Source: Planctomycetes bacterium MalM25 (GTDB lineage: Bacteria > Planctomycetota > Planctomycetia > Pirellulales > Lacipirellulaceae). From it: a stretch of 64,000 nt of DNA. The stretch covers positions 4,451,968 to 4,515,967 of the forward strand of contig CP036424.1 of assembly GCA_007745835.1 (NCBI GenBank). Direction: 5' to 3'. The position numbers and the translations under genes were made by a program. Below, in pieces: positions 16,692 through 24,523 of the stretch. The notes under the pieces are model-generated. The model searched no databases. It had not been told where the DNA came from and was given only the letters and a program-made list of their open reading frames with translations. Position 1 is the first letter of the stretch. Every line of letters begins with the position of its first letter.

Positions 16692-17936
16692 TCACCCGAT
16701 CGGCAACGCCCCGTCGGCCTTCGCGATGACGGTCACCCCGCCGGGCGAGACGGTGAAGCCGCGGGCGCGGTCGGCGTCGTGGTCGTAGCCGATCTCCGTG
16801 CCCTCGGGGATCTGCACCCCCTTGTCGATGATCGCGCGGCGGATGCGGCAGCGGCGGCCGACGTTCACGCCGGCGAAGAGGATCGACTCCTCGACCAGCG
16901 AGTAGCTGTTGATCCGCGCCGAGGGGCCGATCACGCACTTCCGCGCGACGCCGCCCGAGAGGATCGCGCCGTGGTTGACCAGGCTGTCGAGCGCTTCGCC
17001 CCGGCGGGGGCCCTCGTCGCCCCCGTCGTCGGCGGCGAAGACGGTCTTCGCCGGCGGCAGGTTGAGCTGGTGCGTGCGGATCGGCCAGTGGTCGTCGTAC
17101 AGGTTGAGCTGCGGCGCCACGTTGGTGAGCTCAAGGTTGGCCTCGTAGTAGGCGTCGATCGTGCCGACGTCGCGCCAGTACGCCTGCCCGCCCCGGTTCT
17201 CGTCGCGGAACGGGAACGCGAAGACGCGGCGTGAATCGATGATCGAGGGGATGATGTTCTTGCCGAAGTCGTGCGCCGACTCGGGCAGCGTCGCGTCGCG
17301 GCAGAGCTCGTCGAACAGCAGCGGCGCGTTGAACACGTAGATGCCCATCGACGCGAGGCAGTTGTCCGGATCGCCCGGCACGGTCTTCGGCTCGGCCGGC
17401 TTCTCTTCGAACCCGACGACGCGCTGATCGCCATCGACCTGCATCACGCCGAAGGCGGTCGCCTCTTCCTTCGGGACCGTGAGCGCGGCGATGGTGAGGT
17501 CGGCTTTCTGCTGCTCGTGGTACTGCACGAGCTTCGCGTAGTTCATCTTGTAGATGTGATCTCCCGCGAGGATCACCACGTGGCTCGGCCGCTCCTTCTC
17601 CATCGTGTAGATGTTTTGGTACACGGCGTCGGCGGTGCCCTGGTACCACTGCTCGTCGATCCGCTGCTGCGGAGGGACGACATCCACGAACTCGCCCAAT
17701 TCGCGGCAGAAGTAATCACGCCAACCGAGCGTGATGTGCCGGTCGAGGCTCATCGCCTTGTACTGCGTGAGCACCAGGATGCGGCGCATGCCGCTGTTCA
17801 GGCAGTTGGATAGTGTGAAGTCGACAATCCGGTAGTTGCCGCCGAACGGCACCGCCGGCTTCGCGCGATCGCGGGTGAGGGGCTCGAGTCGCGAGCCCTT
17901 TCCGCCCGCCAAGACCACTGCAAGAACGTCCTTCAT
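16692..17936 (-). CDS. glgC: Glucose-1-phosphate adenylyltransferase
   Basis: Makes ADP-glucose from ATP and glucose-1-phosphate for glycogen synthesis. The 414 residues show the nucleotidyltransferase N-terminus (VLAGGKGSRLEPLTRDRAKP, AVPFGGNYRIVDFTLSN), substrate motifs GTADAVYQN and AGDHIYKMNY, the glucose-phosphate loop GFEEKP, and a C-terminal left-handed beta-helix (VIGPSARINSYSLVEESILF). The start is the ATG at 17934-17936. Length is normal for GlgC. A 474-bp spacer without gene separates it from the next ORF; no other glycogen gene is near. Confidence 0.95.
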   Translation of the reverse strand: MKDVLAVVLAGGKGSRLEPLTRDRAKPAVPFGGNYRIVDFTLSNCLNSGMRRILVLTQYKAMSLDRHITLGWRDYFCRELGEFVDVVPPQQRIDEQWYQGTADAVYQNIYTMEKERPSHVVILAGDHIYKMNYAKLVQYHEQQKADLTIAALTVPKEEATAFGVMQVDGDQRVVGFEEKPAEPKTVPGDPDNCLASMGIYVFNAPLLFDELCRDATLPESAHDFGKNIIPSIIDSRRVFAFPFRDENRGGQAYWRDVGTIDAYYEANLELTNVAPQLNLYDDHWPIRTHQLNLPPAKTVFAADDGGDEGPRRGEALDSLVNHGAILSGGVARKCVIGPSARINSYSLVEESILFAGVNVGRRCRIRRAIIDKGVQIPEGTEIGYDHDADRARGFTVSPGGVTVIAKADGALPIG

Positions 17937-18410
17937 CGCTCGTCGCCACTCCGTTGATGAGGCCCCGGGGCTGAAGAAGCCCCTAGAAGCATGGGCCGAT
18001 AGCTATGCGATCGGTCCGCGAGGATTTTTTCGACAAGTTTTCCCAGACGGCCGTTTTGACCGCCTGGGCCAGCTTACCCCCTCCAAGTCCCGGCGATAAG
18101 CATCCCCGGGATGCCGCAACGACCGATGGCGTCATCGCCAGCTCCTTCCGCAGTCAGAATTCTTGTTCCCTGCGATTGTCGCTTATTCCTTTTCTTCTGG
18201 TATCTACACACGATCCACACACTTTCGCGGCATGCTCGACGCCGTTGATCGGGTGCGGGTTTCACACGAGAGCGCGCGACGCGTAGCGTTGCGAGAACGT
18301 GTGACGCTTGGCCCAGAAATCGGCCAAGAGCTTTTCTGCAAGGAACAGGCCGACGGTCTTTCGGTGAAGCCGAACCGTCGTACAGCGCAACCAGAACGAA
18401 GGGGTGAGTG
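17937..18410. other. divergent spacer between glgC and a small ORF
   Basis: A 474-bp region between divergent genes, with a moderately AT-richer patch around 18160-18230 that could hold promoters. No hexamer pair, hairpin or repeat is convincing, and the open frames in it do not look coding. Confidence 0.3.
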
Positions 18411-18665
18411 ATGCGTGCGAACGTGAAGCACTTCGACGATCAAGGTCCCGGAACCGACGACCTCCGGAGGATCGACTTCTTGCCCAGCCCCGATCAGATC
18501 GCCGACGCGTGCGCGTCGATCCGATCGGCCTGGACCCTCAGCGAGAAGCGCCGCCGCTACGTCGGCGACCTGATGCCGGACGAGCCCGAATCGGTTTGGC
18601 GTCCGCCCGTGATCGATACGTCGCACTTCCGCCTCGCCGCCTCGGGGAACGAAGCGGCGTCCTGA
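18411..18665 (+). CDS. Small conserved-looking protein of unknown function
   Basis: An 84-residue ORF (MRANVKHFDDQGPGTDDLRR). The ATG at 18411 follows a good ribosome site (AAGGGGTGAG). It contains RIDFLPSPDQIADACASIRS, RRRYVGDLMPD and VWRPPVIDTSHFRL, with no membrane segment or signal peptide. I recall short planctomycete proteins of this general form with an LPSP-type helix, but cannot verify it. Its stop lies six bases from the stop of the convergent glycosyltransferase gene. Confidence 0.65.
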   Translation: MRANVKHFDDQGPGTDDLRRIDFLPSPDQIADACASIRSAWTLSEKRRRYVGDLMPDEPESVWRPPVIDTSHFRLAASGNEAAS

Positions 18666-18671
18666 TCGCGA

Positions 18672-19694
18672 TCAGGACGCGACCGCCAAGCACTCGGTCA
18701 ACGCGGCGTACGCCTCGTCGCAAGAGTGACCCGCCGTGACACGCGAGTCGTTCGCGGCCCCGATCTCTTCGGCCCACGACCTCTCTTCCAACAGCCGGCG
18801 TGTGACCCGCGCCCAGGCGGCGCGGTCGCTCCACCCCGGCAGCAGGCCGGCGTCGAGCGACGGCGTGTCGAACAACGCTTCGCGTCCCGCCGCCGCGGCC
18901 ATGACCAACGGTTTGCCCGCGGCCATCGCCTCGAGGGCGGGCGTCGGCGCGACGCCCCGCCCCGCCCCGACCCAAACGACGTCGGCCGCCGCGTAGAACG
19001 GCTTCAGGTCCGCCTGCCCGCCGAGCCAGGTAACAAGCCCCGGCTCGGTCGCCTGGGAGGCGAAACGCTGGCACGCGACCAGCGCGGGACCGTCCCCCAC
19101 GACCAGCATCCGCAGGCCGGGACAGACGACCCGCACCACGTCCGCCGCCCAGGCCAGCTCATTCACGGCGCGCGGGCGATCGAGCCGGGCGACCGTCAGC
19201 AGGACCGGGGCGTCGTCCGCCACGTCGACTCCGCCCGAGCGCAGCCACCCCCGCATGGCGAGCTTCGCCGAACCGTCGGCTGGCCGGATTGCGGGGTCAA
19301 TCGCGCTGGGCAAGCGCGACAGATCGTCGTCGGCCAGCGTCGCGTGCGGCGACACTTGGCCCCACGGGTGATGCAACCAGCGGACGCCGGTCGCCCGTTT
19401 GGCCAGCCGGCAGAAGGGCGCGGCCGCCGCTCCCCAGCCGACGAGCGCCTCGGGCCGCCGCCGACGGATCGTTCGCACCAGCCGCCGCAACGCGAACGGA
19501 TCGAACGCCAGTCGGCGGCCGAGCCACTCGACCTCAACGCCCCCCGCGCGCAGCGCCCCGCCGACCGCGCCGGGCCGCTTCAACGAAGCGACCGCGACCG
19601 GGTCGCCCCGCTCAACGGCGGCGGTCGCCAGCAGCCGGAGCTGCGTTTGGGCGCCGCCGTAGTTGAGGTCGTCGATAACGTGAAGCTGTCGCAC
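18672..19694 (-). CDS. Glycosyltransferase, GT4-like (GT-B fold)
   Basis: Predicted to transfer a sugar from a nucleotide sugar to an unknown acceptor. The N-terminal domain opens HVIDDLNYGGAQTQLRLLAT, the typical GGAxxxL of GT4 acceptor domains. The C-terminal domain has LLTVARLDRPRAVNELAWAA, RMLVVGDGPALVACQRFA, VTWLGGQADLKPFYAAADVV and the end region TPALEAMAAGKPLVMAAAAG, matching the donor-binding EAMA-G-P motif. The start is a GTG at 19692-19694, giving 340 residues. No other polysaccharide gene adjoins it, so the product is unknown. Confidence 0.88.
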   Translation of the reverse strand: MRQLHVIDDLNYGGAQTQLRLLATAAVERGDPVAVASLKRPGAVGGALRAGGVEVEWLGRRLAFDPFALRRLVRTIRRRRPEALVGWGAAAAPFCRLAKRATGVRWLHHPWGQVSPHATLADDDLSRLPSAIDPAIRPADGSAKLAMRGWLRSGGVDVADDAPVLLTVARLDRPRAVNELAWAADVVRVVCPGLRMLVVGDGPALVACQRFASQATEPGLVTWLGGQADLKPFYAAADVVWVGAGRGVAPTPALEAMAAGKPLVMAAAAGREALFDTPSLDAGLLPGWSDRAAWARVTRRLLEERSWAEEIGAANDSRVTAGHSCDEAYAALTECLAVAS

Positions 19695-19813
19695 TTCCGT
19701 GTCGGGCTCACAGGGGATGAGCCGAAGGCGCTAGCCTCGGGCGCAATCGATCCGCGTCTCCTCGCGGGCCGAATCAGGCCAACGCGTTCGGCCAAGGGAA
19801 GCGGGCAAGCGAC

Positions 19814-20296
19814 TCAGTGTACGTGAGCGGCTTGGTAATCCTTGCCCGTGTAGACCTTGTAGTACGCCTTGATCGCCTTGGTCAGCGCGTCGGCGGTCGC
19901 CGGGTCAGCGGCCTGCTTCGCCTTCATCGCGGCGACCGTGATGGCGTGCGACGCCTTGAGCTGGTCGACGTAGTTCGCGCTGTCCGCCTTGATGCGCTGG
20001 GCCAAGAAGTACGCGGCGATCGTCTCTTGGATGCTGGTGGCGTGCTGCTCCTTGGTCGTCACCCAGCGGGCGAGCTGGTTGTGGCCGGTCGCGTCGTGCG
20101 TGCCGGCCAGCTCGCCGATCTGCGCGATCGCCTTGGTGATGGTCTCCGCGTCTTCGAGCATCGAGTCGAACCGGCGTTGGTCGCCGTAGATGCCGCACGG
20201 CACCTGGCAGTGGGCGTCGGCTTGCTGCACGGAACCGGCCCCGGCGAGGGCGGCTAACACGAGCAGGCGGTTTAGCGTCAAAGCGGGACGGATCAT
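19814..20296 (-). CDS. sodN: Nickel-containing superoxide dismutase with Sec signal peptide
   Basis: Disproportionates superoxide. The nickel hook is recognisable: HCQVPCGIYGDQ, close to the classical HCDLPCGVY, with His1, Cys2 and Cys6 as metal ligands. The remainder is the four-helix core (DAETITKAIAQIGELA, ATGHNQLARWVTTKEQHATS). The ATG at 20294-20296 gives 160 residues, of which 1-28 form a signal peptide ending QQADA; cleavage there leaves His at position 1, which the nickel site needs. Streptomyces uses a short propeptide and the protease SodX instead; no sodX is seen nearby. Mature length is about 132 residues. Probably periplasmic or surface-exposed. Confidence 0.9.
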   Translation of the reverse strand: MIRPALTLNRLLVLAALAGAGSVQQADAHCQVPCGIYGDQRRFDSMLEDAETITKAIAQIGELAGTHDATGHNQLARWVTTKEQHATSIQETIAAYFLAQRIKADSANYVDQLKASHAITVAAMKAKQAADPATADALTKAIKAYYKVYTGKDYQAAHVH

Positions 20297-20423
20297 GGCG
20301 GTCGGTGTGGGGTTCGGAGTGGGAGGCGTGGTGATGCGGGGCAAGGCCCTCGGGGCAATCTAAGCCGATCGGGCCGGCTCGACAAACCAGTTCGGGACGA
20401 AACCATGCTAGGCTACGCGCGAG

Positions 20424-20524
20424 TTCCCCTCCTCCTTTAGGAGGAGGGGTTAGGGGAGGAGGAGCGTCGGGTACCCGGGTTCCGCCCCCTCCCCTAGCCC
20501 CTCCCCCGCAAGCGGAGGAGGGGG
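20424..20524. repeat. 101-bp inverted-repeat (REP-like) element
   Basis: A C/T-then-G/A-rich element containing a perfect palindrome (CCCCTCCTCC TTTA GGAGGAGGGG at 20426-20449), a long pairing of 20440-20463 with 20484-20507, and a central palindrome CGGGTACCCG at 20468-20477. It could fold into a large stem-loop or cruciform. It sits upstream of a membrane protein gene and codes for nothing evident. Confidence 0.8.
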
Positions 20525-20571
20525 AATCACGAACCGGCCCTTATCCCGCACTCCCCACACGGAGCCGCCCG

Positions 20572-21096
20572 ATGACGCCCGTCTCGCTCTTTGACCTCTG
20601 GTTGCCGATCCTCGTCGCGGGGGTCGCGGTGCACGTGCTCAGCACGATCGCCTGGACCGCCGCCCCGCACCACAAGCCGGAGTGGAAGCCGCTGCCGCTC
20701 GACGACAACCTCTCGGCCGCCCTCAAGGGGACCGAGCCGGGCGAGCAGTACCTCATCACCACCGGCGAGCCGGGCGATATGGACCCGGGCAAGTGCCAGG
20801 GGATGCTGATCCGCTGGAGCCACACGCCGCACATGGGGAAGAACATCGGCATGACGCTCGCGTTCTTCCTGTTCACCGCATTCGCAATCGGCTACCTCGC
20901 GAGCATCGCGCTCACGAAGGAGACGCCGACGCTCGACGTCTTCCGCTTCACCGCCACCGCCGCGTTCCTGGCGCACGTCTGCGCGGGTATCCCCACGATC
21001 ATCTGGTTCCGCCGCAAGTTCGTGATGGACCTGCTCGACGGCCTGGCGTACTCGCTCGCCACGGGGGCGGCGTTTGCGCTGCTTTGGCCGCAGTGA
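20572..21096 (+). CDS. Hypothetical integral membrane protein
   Basis: Function not recognised. The 174 residues begin with a membrane helix (LWLPILVAGVAVHVLSTIAW), then a soluble loop with PHHKPEWKPLPLDD, ALKGTEPGEQYLI and RWSHTPHMGKNIG, then at least two further hydrophobic segments (MTLAFFLFTAFAIGYLASIA, FLAHVCAGIPTIIWF) and a C-terminal one. Three or four helices are likely. The His/Trp-rich PHHKPEW motif could bind a metal, but this is speculation. A MITE-like element is inserted directly after its stop codon, and the target duplication repeats its last codons. Confidence 0.8.
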   Translation: MTPVSLFDLWLPILVAGVAVHVLSTIAWTAAPHHKPEWKPLPLDDNLSAALKGTEPGEQYLITTGEPGDMDPGKCQGMLIRWSHTPHMGKNIGMTLAFFLFTAFAIGYLASIALTKETPTLDVFRFTATAAFLAHVCAGIPTIIWFRRKFVMDLLDGLAYSLATGAAFALLWPQ

Positions 21097-21098
21097 GG

Positions 21099-21357
21099 TC
21101 CATCCGGGATTATCGTGGGTCGGATTTCCCTCGGCTCGGGCTCTCCGAGAGGGGCTCACCGACCTGTTTTCCAAGGGCTTTTTGTCTCGCGTTCCCGCTT
21201 GAGCCCCGTCGTCGTCGCCCTCGCCTCGGCCGTCACCCCCAGCCGCGGTCGAGGCGCGGGCGATGGCGTCGGGGCGATCCCCCGTTCGTTGTTGTCCGCG
21301 TTGAGGTTCGAAAACTCCGCTTCTCCGACGACCTCCCCACGATAATCCCGGATGGAC
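21099..21357. mobile_element. MITE-like element with terminal inverted repeats
   Basis: A non-coding element of about 258 bp bounded by perfect 21-bp terminal inverted repeats: 21099-21119, starting TCCATCCGGGATTATCGTGG, and its complement at 21336-21356. The flanks carry an 11-bp direct repeat, CCGCAGTGAGG, at 21088-21098 and 21358-21368, as expected for a target-site duplication. No transposase is encoded, so it would need a partner elsewhere. It lies just behind the stop codon of the upstream gene. Confidence 0.85.
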
Positions 21358-21390
21358 CCGCAGTGAGGGGTGCTGGATCCTGGGCAAATG

Positions 21391-21424
21391 AAAAAACGCC
21401 GGGGAGCTTTTCGGCCCCCCGGCG
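21391..21424 (-). terminator. intrinsic terminator of the PEP-CTERM gene
   Basis: Read on the minus strand, a GC stem (CGCCGGGG / CCCCGGCG with a GCCGAAAAGCT-type loop) is followed by six T residues, 61 bp after the stop of the PEP-CTERM gene ending at 21486. This is a textbook intrinsic terminator. Confidence 0.88.
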
Positions 21425-21485
21425 CTTGGATATCAAGATTCGCCGCTACCCGGTGTCAGCCGGGCTGCGGTGAGGACGCACCCAT

Positions 21486-22436
21486 TCAGAACCGGCGGCG
21501 ACGCAGCAGCGCCAGGGCAGCCAGGCCAACTATCACGGCGCTGGTCGGTTCGGGGATCGGGGTGAGATCCGTCACGACGAAGTTGTCGAACACGCCGAAG
21601 GTCAGTGTCGGGTCTTCGGAGACAGAGCTGAAGAGATCCGCGTACACGATCGCCGCCGAGCCGGTGGTGGCTAACGAGTTGCCGACGTTCGCGTCCAGCG
21701 TGCCGATGACCACCGAGTTGCCCGACGTGGCGCTGCTGATCGTGAACTGGGCGGTGCCAGCGACCGAATCGACGAGGGCCTCGATTGTCATCCACTGGAA
21801 CCCGCCTGCCCCGTCTTGGATGAACGTCGGGTCGCCCTGGGCGACCGGAGGGGAAACGCCCGGGAAAGCCGCGATGAACAACGGGTCCGAGGCGTTGTTG
21901 GAAGCGAGACCGGGCCCGTATTGGCCCGAGGCGTAGAACTGCTCGCTATTGTTCTTGTAGAGTCGGTAGTCGCGGGATGAACCTCCCTCATTGGTGTACA
22001 GCAACGTGCCGCCCGAGCGACCCGCTGTCACACCATCGTGGCCCACTGCGAGTCCGGTGAACTCAGTCGAACCGGCGCCACCAGCAGGGAAGGGGCCGAC
22101 GGTGTTGCCCCAAGCGTCAACCGTCACCTTGTACACGTCCGCCGTGATCGCCACATCGGTGAAGGCGGCGATCTCGTTCGCGGAGCCGGCGCTAAGGTTG
22201 GCTTCCAACTTCAAGCCGGTCGTGCCGCTGCCGCTGGGGGCGGACGGGATGCCGTCCGCGCTGTAGTCGTAACCGAATGTCGAGGCGGTGTCCGATGTCC
22301 CCGCGACCGTGAGGCCGGTCGAGGTATCCAGGTCCGAACTGAAGAGGATGTCACCCGGGGCCGCCAAGACGGGGGCCGCTATAAAGAGAGCAGCGCCGGC
22401 GAGTATCGCCGAGGCTCGTGTGCTACTGCGTCGCAT
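21486..22436 (-). CDS. PEP-CTERM protein
   Basis: A 316-residue exported protein. The ATG at 22434-22436 gives a signal peptide (MRRSSTRASAILAGAALFIA, cleavage after APVLA). The C-terminus IPEPTSAVIVGLAALALLRR plus Arg/Phe is a PEP-CTERM tail. The body is Ser/Thr/Gly-rich and beta-strand-like (ILFSSDLDTSTGLTVAG, FGVFDNFVVTDLTPIPEP); the final FDNFVV pattern is frequent in secreted PEP-CTERM proteins that adopt lectin-like folds. No catalytic motif was recognised. It has its own terminator downstream. Confidence 0.87.
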   Translation of the reverse strand: MRRSSTRASAILAGAALFIAAPVLAAPGDILFSSDLDTSTGLTVAGTSDTASTFGYDYSADGIPSAPSGSGTTGLKLEANLSAGSANEIAAFTDVAITADVYKVTVDAWGNTVGPFPAGGAGSTEFTGLAVGHDGVTAGRSGGTLLYTNEGGSSRDYRLYKNNSEQFYASGQYGPGLASNNASDPLFIAAFPGVSPPVAQGDPTFIQDGAGGFQWMTIEALVDSVAGTAQFTISSATSGNSVVIGTLDANVGNSLATTGSAAIVYADLFSSVSEDPTLTFGVFDNFVVTDLTPIPEPTSAVIVGLAALALLRRRRF

Positions 22437-22773
22437 TAGACTGAGCTCCAAACAAGAGATAGAAAGTTGCAAAACAAGGTGCGTACGGATGCCGTAACCC
22501 ACATTCGCGACAGGGCGGTCACTATGCCCACAGCTCGTCCCCACAGCAACGAAGCTATGTGGAATGGGGATTCGATGTGCGCTATCGCAACACTCCCCTG
22601 CGCTGAGGCGATATTTTCGCGCGGATTAGCTTCGCCGGGAACCACTGATACACCCCGTGCTCCTAGGGCCGGGTGCCATGCCCTCCCTGATAAGGGTGGG
22701 CATGCGAACGATCGAATCGGCTAGCGAGACATGGCACCCCTTTGATCTCGTCGTTCCTTCGTTCCGTCGTGCT
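22437..22773. other. spacer between sufS and PEP-CTERM gene with inverted repeat
   Basis: A 337-bp spacer, AT-richer near 22440-22640, where the promoter of the PEP-CTERM gene should be. Its right part contains the inverted-repeat element at 22671-22740 (listed separately). No gene is seen. Confidence 0.4.
22671..22740. repeat. 70-bp nested inverted repeat
   Basis: Outer arms GGGTGCCATG (22671-22680) and CATGGCACCC (22730-22739) enclose an inner pair CATGCCC...GGGCATG (22678-22704). The nested design resembles interspersed palindromic elements. It lies 34 bp after the sufS stop and could also act as a transcript-end structure. Confidence 0.75.
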
Positions 22774-24069
22774 CTATTCGGAACGCCAGCGCCGCCTCCG
22801 CCCCGTCGGCTTGAACCGCTCCCGCACCGCGGCGAGCGCCTCGGCGAGGGCGTCGATCTCCGCGGGCGTGTTGTAGAGATAAAAACTCGCGCGGGTGCTG
22901 GCGGTGATTCCTAGGCGGTCGTGCAAAGGCTGCGTGCAGTGGTGGCCGGCGCGGACGGCGATCCCCTCGTCGTCGAGCAGCTGGGCGATGTCGTGCGCGT
23001 GGGGGCGGTCGAGCACGAAGCTGATCAGCCCCGCGCGGACCTCGGGGCCGTGCTCGACGGGGCTCGGGCCCAATAAACGGATGCCCTCGATCGGGGCGAG
23101 CTTCTCCCACGCCCGCAGCATCAGCGCCTGCTCGTGCGCGTGGATGCGGCCGAGGCCGATCGCTTGCAGGTAGTCGATCGCGGCGCCGAGGCCGATCGCC
23201 TGCGCGATGGGGGGCGTGCCCGCCTCGAACTTCGCGGGCAGGGCGGCCGGCGTGAAGCGGTCCTCATAGACCCGGTTGATCATGCTGCCGCCGCCGAGGA
23301 ACGGGGGCATCGCTTCGAGGAGCGCCTCGCGTCCGTACAGCACGCCGACGCCCGACGGGCCGCACAGCTTGTGGCCGCTGAACACCAGGAAGTCGCAGCC
23401 CATCGCCCGCACGTCGGTCGCCATGTGCGGCGTGCTCTGGGCGGCGTCGATGAGCGTGACCGCGCCGACCCCCTTGGCCGCCGCGCAGATCTGCGCGACC
23501 GGGTTCACCGTCCCCAGCGTGTTGCTCACCGCCGTGAAGGCGACGAGTTTTGTTTTTTCGGAGAGCACCTCCCCCAACCGATCGATTTCAAGCCGTCCGT
23601 CAGCCGTCATCGGAAGATGCCGGATCACCGCGCCGGTCCGCTCGGCGAGCTGGAACCAGGGCACGAGGTTCGAGTGGTGCTCCATCGGCGTGAGCAACAG
23701 CTCGTCGCCCGCGGCCACGTTCGCATCGCCCCAGCTGTGGGCGACCGTGTTAACGCCGGCGGTCGTGCCCGCGGTGAAGATCACCTCGTGCGCGTGCTCG
23801 GCGCCCAGGAACTCCTGCGCCTTCCGGCGGGCCAGCTCGTAGCCGTCGGTCGCCCGCTCGCTGAGCACGTGGATGCCGCGGTGGACGTTCGCGTAGTCGT
23901 GCTCGTAGCAGCGGACGATCGCGTCGGTGACCTGGCGCGGCCGCTGGCTGCTCGCCGCCGAGTCGAGGAAGACGAGCGGCTTACCCGGGTGAGCCTCCTG
24001 CTGGAGGATCGGGAAGTCGTCGCGAACGGACTCGGGCAGCAAGGCGGCGTTGGCTTCGGCTAGGGGCAT
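22774..24069 (-). CDS. sufS: Cysteine desulfurase, SufS type
   Basis: PLP enzyme that takes sulfur from L-cysteine as a protein persulfide for Fe-S cluster assembly. The 431 residues are a full class V aminotransferase-fold protein: YANVHRGIHVLSERATDGYE, VIFTAGTTAGVN, MEHHSNLVPW, the PLP lysine K234 in FSGHKLCGPSGVGVLYG, and the catalytic cysteine C378 in RAGHHCTQPL. The start is the ATG at 24067-24069. It should be transcribed after sufU, but a cassette-like gene now fills the sufU-sufS junction. No sufB, sufC or sufD is visible in the window. Confidence 0.94.
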   Translation of the reverse strand: MPLAEANAALLPESVRDDFPILQQEAHPGKPLVFLDSAASSQRPRQVTDAIVRCYEHDYANVHRGIHVLSERATDGYELARRKAQEFLGAEHAHEVIFTAGTTAGVNTVAHSWGDANVAAGDELLLTPMEHHSNLVPWFQLAERTGAVIRHLPMTADGRLEIDRLGEVLSEKTKLVAFTAVSNTLGTVNPVAQICAAAKGVGAVTLIDAAQSTPHMATDVRAMGCDFLVFSGHKLCGPSGVGVLYGREALLEAMPPFLGGGSMINRVYEDRFTPAALPAKFEAGTPPIAQAIGLGAAIDYLQAIGLGRIHAHEQALMLRAWEKLAPIEGIRLLGPSPVEHGPEVRAGLISFVLDRPHAHDIAQLLDDEGIAVRAGHHCTQPLHDRLGITASTRASFYLYNTPAEIDALAEALAAVRERFKPTGRRRRWRSE

Positions 24070-24075
24070 TTAGGA

Positions 24076-24518
24076 TTCACCACGGAGGGCACAGAGAGCA
24101 CGGAGAATTACGCCAACTCCATCGACCAATCAACCGTCGCGTGTGGTCGCAACTTAAGCCTTAGCGTGTTGATATGCGTCGCGGGAAAGAAATCAAAGCA
24201 AAGATGTTCCTGATTCTCGTGGCTCTCTAGCCGAACGCGCTTTACGTAGCTTAGTTCTAAGTTAACGACTTTCTGCCCGCCCTTAGTCCATGCTACTCGG
24301 GCGTCGGAGTGCATTGGAGCGAGCATGACTAAGACAACGTCATCGCCGTGGTCACTACGGAATACGATGGAGTGATTGTGCAGCCAAGGTTCATCTGGTT
24401 CAGCCAACTCGACATCGCACTCGAAGAAGCACTCGAGTTCATGCAGCTCAGGTAACGCAATGCCGTGCTGAAACTCTTCTTCCATCTTCTCTGTGCTCTC
24501 TGTGCCCTCCGTGGTGAA
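24076..24518. mobile_element. inverted-repeat-bounded gene cassette between sufU and sufS
   Basis: Two 32-bp inverted repeats, 24076-24107 (starting TTCACCACGGAGGGCACAGA) and 24487-24518, differ at one base. They bracket one gene almost exactly: its stop codon begins at 24108 and its ATG is at 24483-24485. Outside, sufS starts six bases to the left and sufU ends five bases to the right, so removing the unit would leave sufU and sufS about 11 bp apart. GC inside is about 52% by eye, against nearly 70% around it. No transposase is encoded. Confidence 0.75.
24108..24485 (-). CDS. Hypothetical protein in the inverted-repeat cassette
   Basis: Function not recognised. The ATG at 24483-24485 gives 125 residues (MEEEFQHGIALPELHELECF). 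The frame is open further upstream to 24578, but that part reads through the repeat (FTTEGTESTE), so it is probably not native. The protein is acidic to neutral, with beta-strand-like stretches (HNHSIVFRSDHGDDVVLVML, LRLKLRPHATVDWSMEL) and no signal or membrane segment. Codon use and GC are clearly unlike neighbouring genes, consistent with acquisition. Ribosome binding is unclear, because the repeat arm directly abuts the start codon. Confidence 0.65.
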   Translation of the reverse strand: MEEEFQHGIALPELHELECFFECDVELAEPDEPWLHNHSIVFRSDHGDDVVLVMLAPMHSDARVAWTKGGQKVVNLELSYVKRVRLESHENQEHLCFDFFPATHINTLRLKLRPHATVDWSMELA

Positions 24519-24523
24519 CCCCT

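Noticed and set aside
18163-18411. Small open frames in the glgC spacer
   Set aside because: Composition and lack of ribosome sites do not support coding.
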